From: Bacteroidota bacterium
Lineage (GTDB): Bacteria; Bacteroidota; Ignavibacteria; Ignavibacteriales; Ignavibacteriaceae
Reading direction: 5' to 3'
DNA length: 42,965 nt
Assembly: GCA_021813585.1 (NCBI GenBank)
Contig: JAKAJV010000107.1
Location: forward strand, 1 to 42,965
Positions 35,293-42,965 of this stretch are shown here, piece after piece (the first letter of the stretch is position 1; each line of letters opens with the position of its first letter). The notes under the pieces are model-generated. The model searched no databases. It saw only the letters and a list, made by a program, of their open reading frames with translations, and was not told the DNA's origin. The translations under genes and the position numbers were made by a program.

Positions 35293-35370
35293 GGAAACTA
35301 TTATTGTACTTTTCGTTTCCAAACATAATGCATGGATACTCTTTTGTCAAGTCATAGTTTCCGGGGAAAC
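35293..35370. promoter_or_regulatory. Four GTTTCC/GGAAAC half-sites around the tetR promoter (putative operator)
   Basis: GTTTCC-GG-GGAAAC (35357-35370) lies just upstream of the -35 box. A second pair, GGAAAC (35293-35298) and GTTTCC (35315-35320), lies at and after the expected RNA start. Three of the four carry the longer TAGTTTCC or AGTTTCC form. TetR proteins bind inverted repeats over their own promoters, so this is the expected place for autoregulation. Confidence 0.6.
35320..35350 (-). promoter_or_regulatory. Promoter of the tetR-efflux operon
   Basis: On the minus strand a perfect TTGACA (35350-35345) is followed after exactly 17 nt by TATGTTTG (35327-35320). This fits both a sigma-70-type -10 and the Bacteroidota TAnnTTTG element. 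Transcription would start near 35313-35316. Confidence 0.75.
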
Positions 35371-35431
35371 AATACCTGCCGGTTAAATTGCGGCAGCCGG
35401 TGAGATAAAACACCAGCCGGCTAATGCCTGC

Positions 35432-36397
35432 TTATTTTGCAATTGAAGAGATAATATCGGAAAGGTTACCTTCGCTGCCTTCGTTAAACCAGCTTTCAAC
35501 AAGACGGAATGAGATTGACACACTGAACGGGAGTTTTAAAGAATTTTCCTTAAGTCCGGAGATAATTTCTTTTCTAGTAAACCACCGGGCATCTTCAAGC
35601 TCGTTATCGTGTAGAGTTATATTCATGCTCTTTGCAGTTGCCCTGAAGCCGAGCATAATAGCTGATGGAAACGGCCAGGGCTGAGACGAAAGGTACCTTA
35701 TCTTATCAAGCTCTACGCCTGTTTCTTCATGCACCTCCCGGGCAACGGCCTGTTCTAAGCTTTCGCCCGGTTCTACAAATCCCGCGATTGTTGCATATTG
35801 CCGGGGTACCCACTTAGCCTGCCTGGCAAGAAGACATTTATCGCCGATGCTTACCAGCACTATAATTGCCGGGTCGGTCCTCGGGAAATGTTCGGTGCCG
35901 CATTGCTTATTGCTGCAAATTAGTTTATGGCCGGCTTCGCCGGAAACAGTAGAACTACCACATACACCACAGTAGCGATTATTATCATGCCAGATTATCA
36001 TCGCTCTTGCATAAGCCAGCAGAGCCGCATCCTTCCGGCTTAGCAACGGGGCAATTCCCCTCAGTTCCATAAATTCTCCGTAAGCAGCCAGCAAGTTCTT
36101 TTTTATATCCTCTTCGTTCATCTTAACACAAAAATAGTTTTCTCCTTCAACTTCGCCGAGATATATAAAGTTATCTTGCAGGGCAAGGATGCTGCTAAAT
36201 AACTCCGGTCTAAAAAAAGCAACTTCACCTGAATCTTCTTTTGATATAGGAAATTTTTGTTTATAAACCGGAATTATAAATGCTTCGTTCCCACATAAAC
36301 TGTTTTTTATCCACGTACTGTCCGAACGTTTTAAGCTGTTTCGGTTAAGCTTTTCGTAAATAAAAAAATTGTTAAGGGATAAATTTTTGTCATCCAT
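35432..36397 (-). CDS. nudC: NAD+ diphosphatase / RNA deNADding enzyme
   Basis: NudC splits NAD(H) to NMN(H) and AMP and removes NAD caps from RNA 5' ends. The 321-residue protein has an N-terminal domain, a zinc ribbon (CGVCGSSTV ... CSNKQCG), PRTDPAIIVLV, the Nudix box GFVEPGESLEQAVAREVHEE, and the NudC-specific SQPWPFPSAIMLGF. All catalytic Glu residues are present. Length is somewhat above E. coli NudC owing to a longer N-terminus. It follows the chagasin-like gene by 14 nt on the same strand, and the tetR promoter region lies about 60 bp beyond its end. Confidence 0.95.
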   Translation of the reverse strand: MDDKNLSLNNFFIYEKLNRNSLKRSDSTWIKNSLCGNEAFIIPVYKQKFPISKEDSGEVAFFRPELFSSILALQDNFIYLGEVEGENYFCVKMNEEDIKKNLLAAYGEFMELRGIAPLLSRKDAALLAYARAMIIWHDNNRYCGVCGSSTVSGEAGHKLICSNKQCGTEHFPRTDPAIIVLVSIGDKCLLARQAKWVPRQYATIAGFVEPGESLEQAVAREVHEETGVELDKIRYLSSQPWPFPSAIMLGFRATAKSMNITLHDNELEDARWFTRKEIISGLKENSLKLPFSVSISFRLVESWFNEGSEGNLSDIISSIAK

Positions 36398-36411
36398 TTT
36401 AAATTACTTTA

Positions 36412-37422
36412 TTAATAAACAACTATTTTAAATTCAATTTTCTTTGCAGGCTGTTTATCTTTTTCCCAGGGTCTTACATATTCTAAGGCTACCGCAGTTT
36501 CGCCTTTGCTTAGCGTAATAAAATTCCAGTTCTCGGTTCCGCCGGAACCCGGCAAATTAGAATTGCCCGGCAAGTATTGTTTTGACAGCAGGCGAATAAT
36601 CCGATCGTTAAACGAATTTGCCGGTTCCCATTCATAGCCTGTCGTCCTATTCGAGCTAAGCGAAATCGAAAAGCTTTTTCCGGCTTTCACTTTAATTTCT
36701 TTCGAACCGTTTGTATAAGCGTTTTCAATCGCCTCTCCGCTGTTCGTATCTTTTGTTTTTATAACATTTACAACTTTAGAGCCAATGTATCTTCCATCCT
36801 TATTAAAATAAAAATCAACATTAGCCAGTCCAAGTAACATGCAAGCATGGCAGCCGTTCCTAAGCCGGTAAACAAACGTAAATATCTGGCCGCCGCCCGT
36901 ACCTGAATTTACAACCGGGTAATCGGTACCCGACCTGTCGCCCGGCCAAATGCTGATATCGGAATATTTATTTTTTAATTCTTTGTATGTTTCGTTTTTT
37001 TCCAGCGCAAATGTCTTCATTATTTTGTAATCGTCTACGTCAATCATATCTGGACTGCCGTTAACAAGAAAGCAGAGTTGATTTTCATTGGCTCTAAAAG
37101 GATAAAACGCATAAGCAACATCCACCCTGCCGGTTTCTTTAAAGTCCCTTAAATAGCCGTCGTTCTTTGTCATCTTAATAAAAGCAAGAGCATCTGCAGA
37201 TGCGCCGGCTTTTTTTGCTTCGGCCCAAAAGCATTCTCCAAAGTCGGGATATTCCTTCTTGCCGCATTCGTTGCGAATATCCTGCATAATAGACATACCG
37301 GGTTCCCACACGGCCTTTGAGCTAATCCGGAAAATCTTATTTGGCTCTTCATTATTAGTTTGAGCTTTGGCTACAAAGGAAAAACAAATTAAGAAGTATA
37401 TTATTGCGTTAGCTTGTTTCAT
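36412..37422 (-). CDS. Secreted two-domain protein: unknown five-Cys domain + chagasin-like inhibitor (I42)
   Basis: The 336-residue protein has a signal peptide (to about AKAQ, residue 21). Residues 30-225 form a domain I do not recognise, with Cys53, 64, 117, 191 and 194, the last two in NGCHACMLLG. Residues 245-336 match the chagasin family of cysteine-peptidase inhibitors: loop NRTTGY (258-263, consensus NPTTGY), GSGG (292-295, consensus GxGG) and RPW (317-319). All three inhibitory loops are intact. The protein should be periplasmic or exported. It is a paralogue of the next gene upstream (gap 62 nt) and precedes nudC by 14 nt. Its peptidase target, if any, is unknown. Confidence 0.78.
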   Translation of the reverse strand: MKQANAIIYFLICFSFVAKAQTNNEEPNKIFRISSKAVWEPGMSIMQDIRNECGKKEYPDFGECFWAEAKKAGASADALAFIKMTKNDGYLRDFKETGRVDVAYAFYPFRANENQLCFLVNGSPDMIDVDDYKIMKTFALEKNETYKELKNKYSDISIWPGDRSGTDYPVVNSGTGGGQIFTFVYRLRNGCHACMLLGLANVDFYFNKDGRYIGSKVVNVIKTKDTNSGEAIENAYTNGSKEIKVKAGKSFSISLSSNRTTGYEWEPANSFNDRIIRLLSKQYLPGNSNLPGSGGTENWNFITLSKGETAVALEYVRPWEKDKQPAKKIEFKIVVY

Positions 37423-37484
37423 AATTGCCTTGTTAAAAAAAATTCAAACAACCGGTTAACGATCCCGGAAACTCTCCGGGCCTG

Positions 37485-38507
37485 CTATTTAACGTTTACA
37501 GTGAAAGAATATTTTTCAAAGCTTTTTAATCCTTCGCCAAAGCTTTGTACGTAATTAAATTCTATTTTGGTTGTGCCTCTGCCTGCGGCTTTGAAATACC
37601 AGACTTCCTTGCCCGGCGCATTCGGCAGGGTTTCAACCGGTCTTACAAAGTCAGTCCCGGTTAAAGAAACTATTTGATTATCCAGCGGTGCGGCCATGTT
37701 CCATTTAAATCCGGCCGAATGATTTGAGATCAATACGATTGAAAATTTATCCCCGGTTCTAACTTCTACCGGCTGGGAAGGATCGCTGTAATAATTTGTA
37801 CTATAACCGCCCGTTGCAGCTTGTTCGCCTGTATCAACTGTTTTTTTAAGACTTAGGAACTTGCATCCCAGAAAATTTCCCGTGCTGTCAAAATCAAAAC
37901 CGAACTCGGCAAAGCCCAAAAGCTCGCAAGTGCTGCAGCCGTTTTTCAGGCCGTAGTTAACCACTACCCGGTTCTCTTTTTTAGGAAGCTCAATGTTATA
38001 CGGATATACGGTATTTTTCCTTTCATCGGGGAACAGCGCCACGTTAGTGTATGTCTTTATTAATTCCATATACCCTTTGTCGGATTCCAAATCGTTTAAC
38101 GGAAGCAAACTGAAATCGTCAATGTTTATAAGGCCGGGATTGCCGTTTACTATTAAACAGCCCTCATGGTTATTGCCCCGCAAAGGATAATAAACGAAGG
38201 CGGCATCTACGCTGCCCAGATTTTTAAAGCCGTTCATATAAGCATCATTATTCATTTGCGCGGTAAATTCTAGAGCTTGCTGAGAAGCTCCGGACTCTTG
38301 CATAACCTTGATAAAGCAATTCTTCAAATCGGTACCTGTGTAGCTGCCGCAATTTTCACTCAGCTTTTCCATTACAGCCATATCCGGGTTCCAGATAGAC
38401 TTGGCTGTTATAATTTTAGCTGCGGTTTGGGAATAAGTAAGCTGAGAAGATAAAAAAGACACCGCTAAACAGATTAAAACAAACGAAACGATTCTCTGCT
38501 TTTTCAT
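37485..38507 (-). CDS. Paralogue of the chagasin-like two-domain protein, inhibitor loops eroded
   Basis: The 340-residue protein has a signal peptide (to about TYSQ, residue 27). The N-terminal domain aligns with the downstream paralogue without drift: Cys53, 64, 117, 191 and 194 have identical residue numbers, and shared segments include SIWNPDM, CLIVNGNPGLINIDDF and NGCSTCELLGFA. There is an extra Cys215. The C-terminal domain keeps the fold pattern, but the loops read NHSAGF for NPTTGY, NAPGK for GxGG and VQSFGEG for the RPW region, so cysteine-peptidase inhibition is doubtful. The gap to the oligopeptidase B gene upstream on the plus-coordinate side is 62 nt. Confidence 0.75.
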   Translation of the reverse strand: MKKQRIVSFVLICLAVSFLSSQLTYSQTAAKIITAKSIWNPDMAVMEKLSENCGSYTGTDLKNCFIKVMQESGASQQALEFTAQMNNDAYMNGFKNLGSVDAAFVYYPLRGNNHEGCLIVNGNPGLINIDDFSLLPLNDLESDKGYMELIKTYTNVALFPDERKNTVYPYNIELPKKENRVVVNYGLKNGCSTCELLGFAEFGFDFDSTGNFLGCKFLSLKKTVDTGEQAATGGYSTNYYSDPSQPVEVRTGDKFSIVLISNHSAGFKWNMAAPLDNQIVSLTGTDFVRPVETLPNAPGKEVWYFKAAGRGTTKIEFNYVQSFGEGLKSFEKYSFTVNVK

Positions 38508-38569
38508 GTTAGTACCTCAGATGAAATATTGCCGTACCTAAATTTTAAATTTAATATTAAAATTTCCAA

Positions 38570-40603
38570 CTATTTGTTTATCCCAAGCTGATCTAAGATA
38601 AAGCTGTATTCAAGCGCGATGAGTTTAAACTGCTCGAACCTTCCCGAAGCGCCGCCATGCCCTGCGGACATATTGGTATTTAAGATCAGAAGATTATTAT
38701 TCGTTTTCATTTCGCGCAGCTTAGCTACCCACTTTGCCGGCTCCCAGTATTGAACCTGGGAATCGTTCAGAGCTGTCGACACAAACATCGCGGGATAATC
38801 CTGCTTCGAAACATTGTCATAGGGAGAATACGAAAGGATGTAATCATAATAAATCTTTTCGTTCGGATTGCCCCACTCATCATATTCGCCGGTTGTAAGA
38901 GGAATATTTTCGTCGAGCATTGTAGTAAGCACATCAACGAAAGGAACAGCAGCAATAATTCCTTTGAATAAATCCGGCCGCATATTAGATACAGCGCCCA
39001 TAAGCAAGCCGCCCGCGCTGCCTCCTATCGCGAACAATTTTTCCTTTGCGGTATAATTGTTTTCGATCAGGAACTCGGCGCAAGCTATAAAATCGGTGAA
39101 TGTATTTCTCTTCCTTAGCAGCTTTCCGTCCTCGTACCATCGTCTTCCCATTTCCTGTCCGCCCCTTATATGGGCAATTGCAAATACAACGCCTCTATCC
39201 AGCAGACTGAGTCTTGCGGAATTAAAGCCGGGGTCGTTGCTTATTCCGTACGCGCCGTACCCGTTCAGCAGAAAGGGATTCGGCTTGTTTTTTTCAATAC
39301 CTTTCTTATAGACGATCGAGATCGGAATTCTCGTGCCGTCCGGTGCTACTGCATATACTCTTTCTGAATGATATTCATTTTGGTTAAACCCGCCGAGAAC
39401 TTCCTCACGCTTTAATAATTTTTCTTTACGCCCGGCCATATCGTAATCATACGTGGAAACCGGAGTTGTTAACGAGTTGTAAACGAACCGCAGCTCGCGG
39501 GAATTAAATTCCGGATTTTTAGAAACGTAGATTGTATATGTATCTTCACTGAACTTTATATACTCTCCGGCGAAATCATTCCAGTTGACAATCTTCAGTT
39601 TTTTTAGTCCGTCTTCCCTTTCCTGAATTACGAGGTAGTCTTTAAATATTTCAATTCCCTCAAGCAGAATATTTTCCCTGTGCGGAATTACTTCTTCCCA
39701 ATTATCTTTTGTAGTCCGCTCAACCGGGGTTCTCATAAGCCGGAAATTTTTTGCTTTGAAATTTGTAGTTATGTAGAAGTGATCTTCGAAATGATCGATG
39801 TAATATTCCAAGTCCTTTTCGCGTTCGTGAAATATTATAAATTCACCCGAAGGCCGACCGGCATCTAAAAATCTGTATTCGTTCGATAAAGTGTTGTAAG
39901 AACCAATGATTATAAATCTGGACGACTTGGTTTTGAAAACGTATGTTCCGAAAGTTTCGTCATCCTCATGATATACCTCTTCGTCGTTAGCTGCGCCAAG
40001 GGTATGCTTAAATATTTTATAAGGACGCAGAGTCCGGTCTTTCTGAGAATAAAAGATAGTCCGGCAATCATTTGCCCAGACGAGATTGCCGGAGGTTCCG
40101 GGAATTTTATCGGGCAAAAGTATATTGTCTGCTAAGTCCTTAAAATAAATTTCGTACTGCCTTCTTCCGTTTGTATCAACGCAATAAGCCAGAATTTTGT
40201 TATCGGGACTTACATTTAAACCTATCACATTAAAAAATTCAAATCCTTCTGCAATCTCATTTACATTAAGGATAATCTCTTCACTGGCTTCAAGACTTTC
40301 TTTCTTGCGGCAATATAAAGGGTACTCGTTTCCCTTTTCAAACCGGTGATAATAATAATATCCGTTTTCAAGATAAGGCACCGAGCTGTCCTCCTGCTTT
40401 ATACGGCCAACCATTTCATCATACAAAGCTCCCCGCAGATTTTCAGTATGCTTCATTGCAGAGGCAGTGTATTTGTTTTCGGCATTTAAATATTCAATTA
40501 CCCCGGGATCTGTCTTATCGCTTAACCAGAAATAATTATCTATCCTTACGTGGTTATGACTCTTTAATTCTTTTTTTATTCTATTGGCTTTGGGAGGCTT
40601 CAT
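38570..40603 (-). CDS. ptrB: Oligopeptidase B (prolyl-oligopeptidase family S9)
   Basis: Oligopeptidase B cleaves short peptides after Lys or Arg. The 677-residue protein has the N-terminal segment RIKKELKSHNHVRIDNYFWL of the family, a seven-bladed propeller (about 75-400), and a C-terminal alpha/beta hydrolase with nucleophile GGSAGG (Ser529), Asp614 in LNDSQVQYWEP and His649 in SAGHGG. LNGYGAYGIS and HIRGGQEMGRRWYEDGK are also typical. There is no signal peptide, so it is cytoplasmic like E. coli PtrB. It lies upstream of the two secreted chagasin-like genes on the same strand, but a physical interaction is unlikely because of location and mechanism. Confidence 0.93.
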   Translation of the reverse strand: MKPPKANRIKKELKSHNHVRIDNYFWLSDKTDPGVIEYLNAENKYTASAMKHTENLRGALYDEMVGRIKQEDSSVPYLENGYYYYHRFEKGNEYPLYCRKKESLEASEEIILNVNEIAEGFEFFNVIGLNVSPDNKILAYCVDTNGRRQYEIYFKDLADNILLPDKIPGTSGNLVWANDCRTIFYSQKDRTLRPYKIFKHTLGAANDEEVYHEDDETFGTYVFKTKSSRFIIIGSYNTLSNEYRFLDAGRPSGEFIIFHEREKDLEYYIDHFEDHFYITTNFKAKNFRLMRTPVERTTKDNWEEVIPHRENILLEGIEIFKDYLVIQEREDGLKKLKIVNWNDFAGEYIKFSEDTYTIYVSKNPEFNSRELRFVYNSLTTPVSTYDYDMAGRKEKLLKREEVLGGFNQNEYHSERVYAVAPDGTRIPISIVYKKGIEKNKPNPFLLNGYGAYGISNDPGFNSARLSLLDRGVVFAIAHIRGGQEMGRRWYEDGKLLRKRNTFTDFIACAEFLIENNYTAKEKLFAIGGSAGGLLMGAVSNMRPDLFKGIIAAVPFVDVLTTMLDENIPLTTGEYDEWGNPNEKIYYDYILSYSPYDNVSKQDYPAMFVSTALNDSQVQYWEPAKWVAKLREMKTNNNLLILNTNMSAGHGGASGRFEQFKLIALEYSFILDQLGINK

Positions 40604-40930
40604 AAGTATAATTATTTATTTATAAACAATTGAACTAAAGCTAAAAGTAGATTGAACATCATCTTCTTCATAGGGCGTTAAAGCGAAGTTCAGTTCAAGA
40701 TCAAGTTCAAGGAATGCAGATGATATATTTTGACACAAAAAAACATTTCAACTGCAAGACTATAAAGCGGTTGGATACGATCTACCGCAAAGTTATTAAC
40801 TTAATAAAGATACCTATTTATAAATTTATTGTAAGTGGCTTTAATCAAAAACTTAAATTTGTTCTTTCGCATGCGTTTAAAATTATCGCTGCATTAATCT
40901 CAGCAAACCGGAAAAGTTTATTTCTCAGCT
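40604..40930. other. 327-bp gene-free region
   Basis: It lies between the start of ptrB and the end of the decarboxylase gene (both minus strand). A plus-strand frame runs through it into the decarboxylase, but its last third is antisense to that gene and it has no recognisable content. TTCAGTTCAAG and ATCAAGTTCAAG near 40690-40712 make short direct repeats. No clear promoter or terminator is visible. Confidence 0.4.
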
Positions 40931-42391
40931 CTATTTTTCCGGTTGATCGGATACAAAACTATCACCGGTTATTTCTATTTTATCGAGCAGACCGAAAAGT
41001 TCGTTTTCGGTCGTAAACGGATTCATTAAGCAGGTCCTAAAATAAGTATCCCCGTTCACCTCGGTCTGCACTATAAAAAAATCGCCGTTTTCAATAACTG
41101 CTTGTCTAATTTTTTTATTCAACAAATTAAGCGATTTGCCGCCGGTAGAATCCGGTGCATATCTAAAGCAGACTATATTGCTCTCGGGCTCCACAGCCAG
41201 GTTAAAATTTTTTCTTTCTTTTATTAATTCCGCAAACCTTCTGCCGAGATTAAACAGCACTGTAACATTGTCGTCAAATAATTTTGTACCGTAGTTGCTT
41301 AAGGTAAAAAATACTTTTAAGCTCATCGCATTCTTGGTGCACTCCAAAGTTCTTTTCCCGGGGTTATACCAGTCTTTGTCACCACGGCTTTCCCAGAGAT
41401 ACTGCGCCTTCTGCGAGAAGGTAATATAAGAATCATCTTCATCTCTGAATAATACGGCTGTAATAAGAGACGGATGCAGAAGCATTTTATGGAAATCGAT
41501 AACAACGGAATCCGCCTTTTCAAGCCCGGATACAAGATGCTTATATTTTTCCGAGAAAACAGCCGGGCCTCCGTGGGCGGCATCAACATGGAACCAAATG
41601 TTTTTCTCTTTGCAAAAGCCGGCTAATTCCTCAAGAGGATCGAACAACCCGAGCGAGGTAGAGCATGCATTTGCAACCAATGAAATAATATTTCTTCCTT
41701 CACCGGCTGCTTCAGTAAAAATTCTTTCAACGGTTTTTACATCGAGCTTATGCTTTTTATTAACGGGGACTTTAATTATCCCTTCATCTCCAAGCCCCAT
41801 TATCCGAACAGCGCGCTCAACAGAGTAATGGGATTCTTCCGGCACTAAAAATACCGGGGCGTTCCCATCGGTGGTACCCATTTTCCAAACATTGTTTTTA
41901 GATTTACTTTGCCTTGCAGCCAGAAGAGCTGTAAGGTTGCCTATAGTTCCGCCCGAAGTAAGCACGCCGTCTGCTTTGTTTCCCAGCCCGATTGCCCCTG
42001 CTAAAATTTTTATAATAATTCTTTCCATCGCAATACCGGGGCTTCCCATTTCGTAAACCGCCAGTGAGTTATTTAGGAATGCGCTTAATAATTCTGCCAG
42101 CCCGGCCAGCGGCAAAGCGGGAGAAACCTGGTGCCCCATATATTTCGGACTATGAATGTGAATAGAATTATTTAAGACTTTTTTAAATAGATCATCCGGG
42201 CTGCCGTCACGGTTGTTAATTTCTCTTTCCCAGTATTCAAGTAATTTTTCCGGAGTTGAAAAAGGCAAAACCGGCAGACCGGAATTCCCGTTTTTTGTTG
42301 AGTCCAAGTAATCGGCAAGTAAATCTACCAGTTTATGCCCGCTGCTTCGAAATGAATCGGGATTAAAAGCATCATTTAAAAGTTCAGTCAT
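40931..42391 (-). CDS. Group II PLP-dependent amino-acid decarboxylase
   Basis: The 486-residue protein belongs to the group II decarboxylases (aromatic-amino-acid, glutamate, diaminobutyrate and related enzymes). It has LTSGGTIGNLTALLAAR (144-160), EESHYSVERAVRIMGLG (185-201), the cofactor-binding HVDAAHGG (268-275) and the Schiff-base Lys302 in DFHKMLLHPS. MGHQVSPALPL near residue 86 matches the substrate-pocket region of the group. Substrate cannot be decided: glutamate, aromatic amino acids and diaminobutyrate are all possible. A short palindrome GATTGGCAATC (42466-42476) lies about 75 bp upstream. It appears to be a single-gene unit. Confidence 0.9.
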   Translation of the reverse strand: MTELLNDAFNPDSFRSSGHKLVDLLADYLDSTKNGNSGLPVLPFSTPEKLLEYWEREINNRDGSPDDLFKKVLNNSIHIHSPKYMGHQVSPALPLAGLAELLSAFLNNSLAVYEMGSPGIAMERIIIKILAGAIGLGNKADGVLTSGGTIGNLTALLAARQSKSKNNVWKMGTTDGNAPVFLVPEESHYSVERAVRIMGLGDEGIIKVPVNKKHKLDVKTVERIFTEAAGEGRNIISLVANACSTSLGLFDPLEELAGFCKEKNIWFHVDAAHGGPAVFSEKYKHLVSGLEKADSVVIDFHKMLLHPSLITAVLFRDEDDSYITFSQKAQYLWESRGDKDWYNPGKRTLECTKNAMSLKVFFTLSNYGTKLFDDNVTVLFNLGRRFAELIKERKNFNLAVEPESNIVCFRYAPDSTGGKSLNLLNKKIRQAVIENGDFFIVQTEVNGDTYFRTCLMNPFTTENELFGLLDKIEITGDSFVSDQPEK

Positions 42392-42582
42392 TTGCTTTTC
42401 TCTTTTCTAAATTATTGAATTAAATTCTTCCGACGAGAAATATACTACTTTTGAATTAATTATCAGATTGGCAATCAGATTAAACCCCAAAGATTCATTA
42501 GAGATGAATTTTTTGCCGGACTAAATCATTTCGGCTGAGGTTAGTACTTATATTTTTGAGGCTTGAAAAAGACGGTCAGCCT

Positions 42583-42604
42583 GGGCTTCCCTTGCTGGAA
42601 GCCC
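42583..42604 (-). terminator. Terminator of the ferredoxin-like gene
   Basis: On the minus strand, 18 nt after the stop codon, GGGCTTCC pairs perfectly with GGAAGCCC around a 6-nt loop. A T-rich stretch (GTCTTTTTC) follows 11 nt later. It separates the ferredoxin-like gene from the decarboxylase. Confidence 0.65.
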
Positions 42605-42622
42605 TCATAATCACCAACAACA

Positions 42623-42814
42623 TTATACTGCTTTCTTTGTCTCCAGTCTGAATACATTGCAATAGTTTGTGCATTCGCCGCACTCGGTGCATAATTCTTC
42701 GTCAACTTTGGGTGGGCTGAAGATATCTTTTTGTGAAATTGCGCCGTAAGGGCATACGTTTACAACCGGGCACGGATGATTTTGAGGACAATAATCAGAC
42801 AGAATGTTTATCAT
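42623..42814 (-). CDS. Small ferredoxin-like [4Fe-4S] protein
   Basis: The 63-residue protein has Cys9, 15 and 21 in YCPQNHPCPVVNVCPYGAI (spacing C-x5-C-x5-CP), and Cys42, 45, 48 and 52 in CTECGECTNYC, a standard C-x2-C-x2-C-x3-C. With seven cysteines it can hold at least one conventional [4Fe-4S] cluster (42, 45, 48 with 21), and perhaps a second, irregular one from 9, 15 and 52. The C-terminal motif ends CN instead of CP. It probably acts as an electron carrier or the remnant Fe-S module of a larger system; no redox partner gene is visible. It lies alone between a terminator and a REPIN-like repeat. Confidence 0.8.
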   Translation of the reverse strand: MINILSDYCPQNHPCPVVNVCPYGAISQKDIFSPPKVDEELCTECGECTNYCNVFRLETKKAV

Positions 42815-42872
42815 AAAAAATCCCTGTGATTTTATTTTTTAACTCATGTTACGCAAAATTATAAAGCTTGAG

Positions 42873-42949
42873 TGTCATACCCGCGAAAGCGGGTATCCAA
42901 GATGCGAAAATATGATAAAAAATGGATTCCCACTTTCGTGGGAATGACA
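42873..42949. repeat. REPIN-like pair of inverted 27-bp palindromes
   Basis: Two imperfect copies of a 27-bp unit face each other (42873-42899 and 42923-42949) with a 23-bp spacer. Each contains a hairpin: TACCCGCGAAAGCGGGTA and ATTCCCACTTTCGTGGGAAT, flanked by TGTCAT and ATCCA. The units differ at a few stem positions that are compensated within the stem (C-G to A-T style changes). This is the layout of REP doublets (REPINs) moved by RAYT transposases. The repeat may continue past the window edge. Confidence 0.75.
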
Positions 42950-42965
42950 ATGCGGACATCAAAAT

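Noticed and set aside
34669-35322. TTG at 35322 as start of the TetR gene
   Set aside because: It overlaps the -10 element and would lie upstream of the predicted RNA start; the extra residues have no TetR similarity.
36412-40603. Peptidase-inhibitor pair formed by oligopeptidase B and the chagasin-like proteins
   Set aside because: Oligopeptidase B has no export signal and is a serine peptidase, whereas the chagasin-like proteins have signal peptides and their family inhibits cysteine peptidases.
40714-41016. A 100-residue plus-strand gene in the ptrB/decarboxylase gap
   Set aside because: It runs 86 bp into the decarboxylase on the opposite strand and has a low-complexity, AT-driven composition.

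Overview
The window is a chromosome segment from a Gram-negative, AT-rich bacterium. The best guess is a member of the Bacteroidota/Chlorobiota group, close to Ignavibacteria (inference). Supporting signs are a secreted propeller protein with a C-terminal T9SS-type sorting domain, several outer-membrane beta-barrel proteins and lipoproteins, few clear Shine-Dalgarno sites, and two promoter candidates whose -7 element fits the Bacteroidota pattern TAnnTTTG. I see no tRNA, rRNA, CRISPR array, insertion sequence or prophage.

Layout. 1-1632 (+): the end of a cell-wall amidase, translationally coupled to a membrane histidine kinase. 1713-7997 (-): nadA, a repeat-bearing 718-bp gap, aroB-aroK, a small outer-membrane barrel and a PpiD-like periplasmic chaperone with a good terminator. 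8331-16211 (+): a Crp/Fnr regulator, a PHP phosphoesterase, ribH, a GT-C-type membrane protein, the T9SS propeller protein and an ABC-F ATPase, closely spaced and probably partly co-transcribed. 16208-17182 (-): a ROK kinase that seems to use a CTG start codon. 17345-19823 (+): rsmA, a PAP2-type phosphatase and ubiE/menG. 19928-22214 (-): a lipoprotein overlapping rdgB, an AhpD-like protein and a DUF4404 protein. 22554-25598 (+): a large metallopeptidase/TolB-propeller/barrel fusion. 25607-27502 (-): asnA and a RibD-C reductase.

27997-35280 (-) is a complete efflux operon: TetR regulator, lipoprotein membrane-fusion protein, ABC ATPase, TolC channel, second ABC ATPase and two ABC-2 permeases. 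It resembles E. coli cecR-ybhGFSR, but the double ATPase YbhF is split into two genes. The two ATPases carry complementary defects (H-loop His to Pro in one, LSGG to LPGG in the other), as expected for an asymmetric heterodimer with one working ATP site. The promoter upstream of tetR has TTGACA, a 17-bp spacer and TATGTT, among four GTTTCC/GGAAAC half-sites.

35432-42814 (-): nudC; two tandem paralogous secreted proteins with an unrecognised five-cysteine N-terminal domain and a chagasin-like (I42) C-terminal domain; an oligopeptidase B; a group II PLP decarboxylase; and a 63-residue ferredoxin-like protein. The window ends in a pair of inverted 27-bp palindromes resembling a REPIN.

The best candidates for undescribed biology are the tandem chagasin-like pair, the asymmetric exporter with its regulatory region, the CTG-started ROK gene and the two non-coding repeat families.
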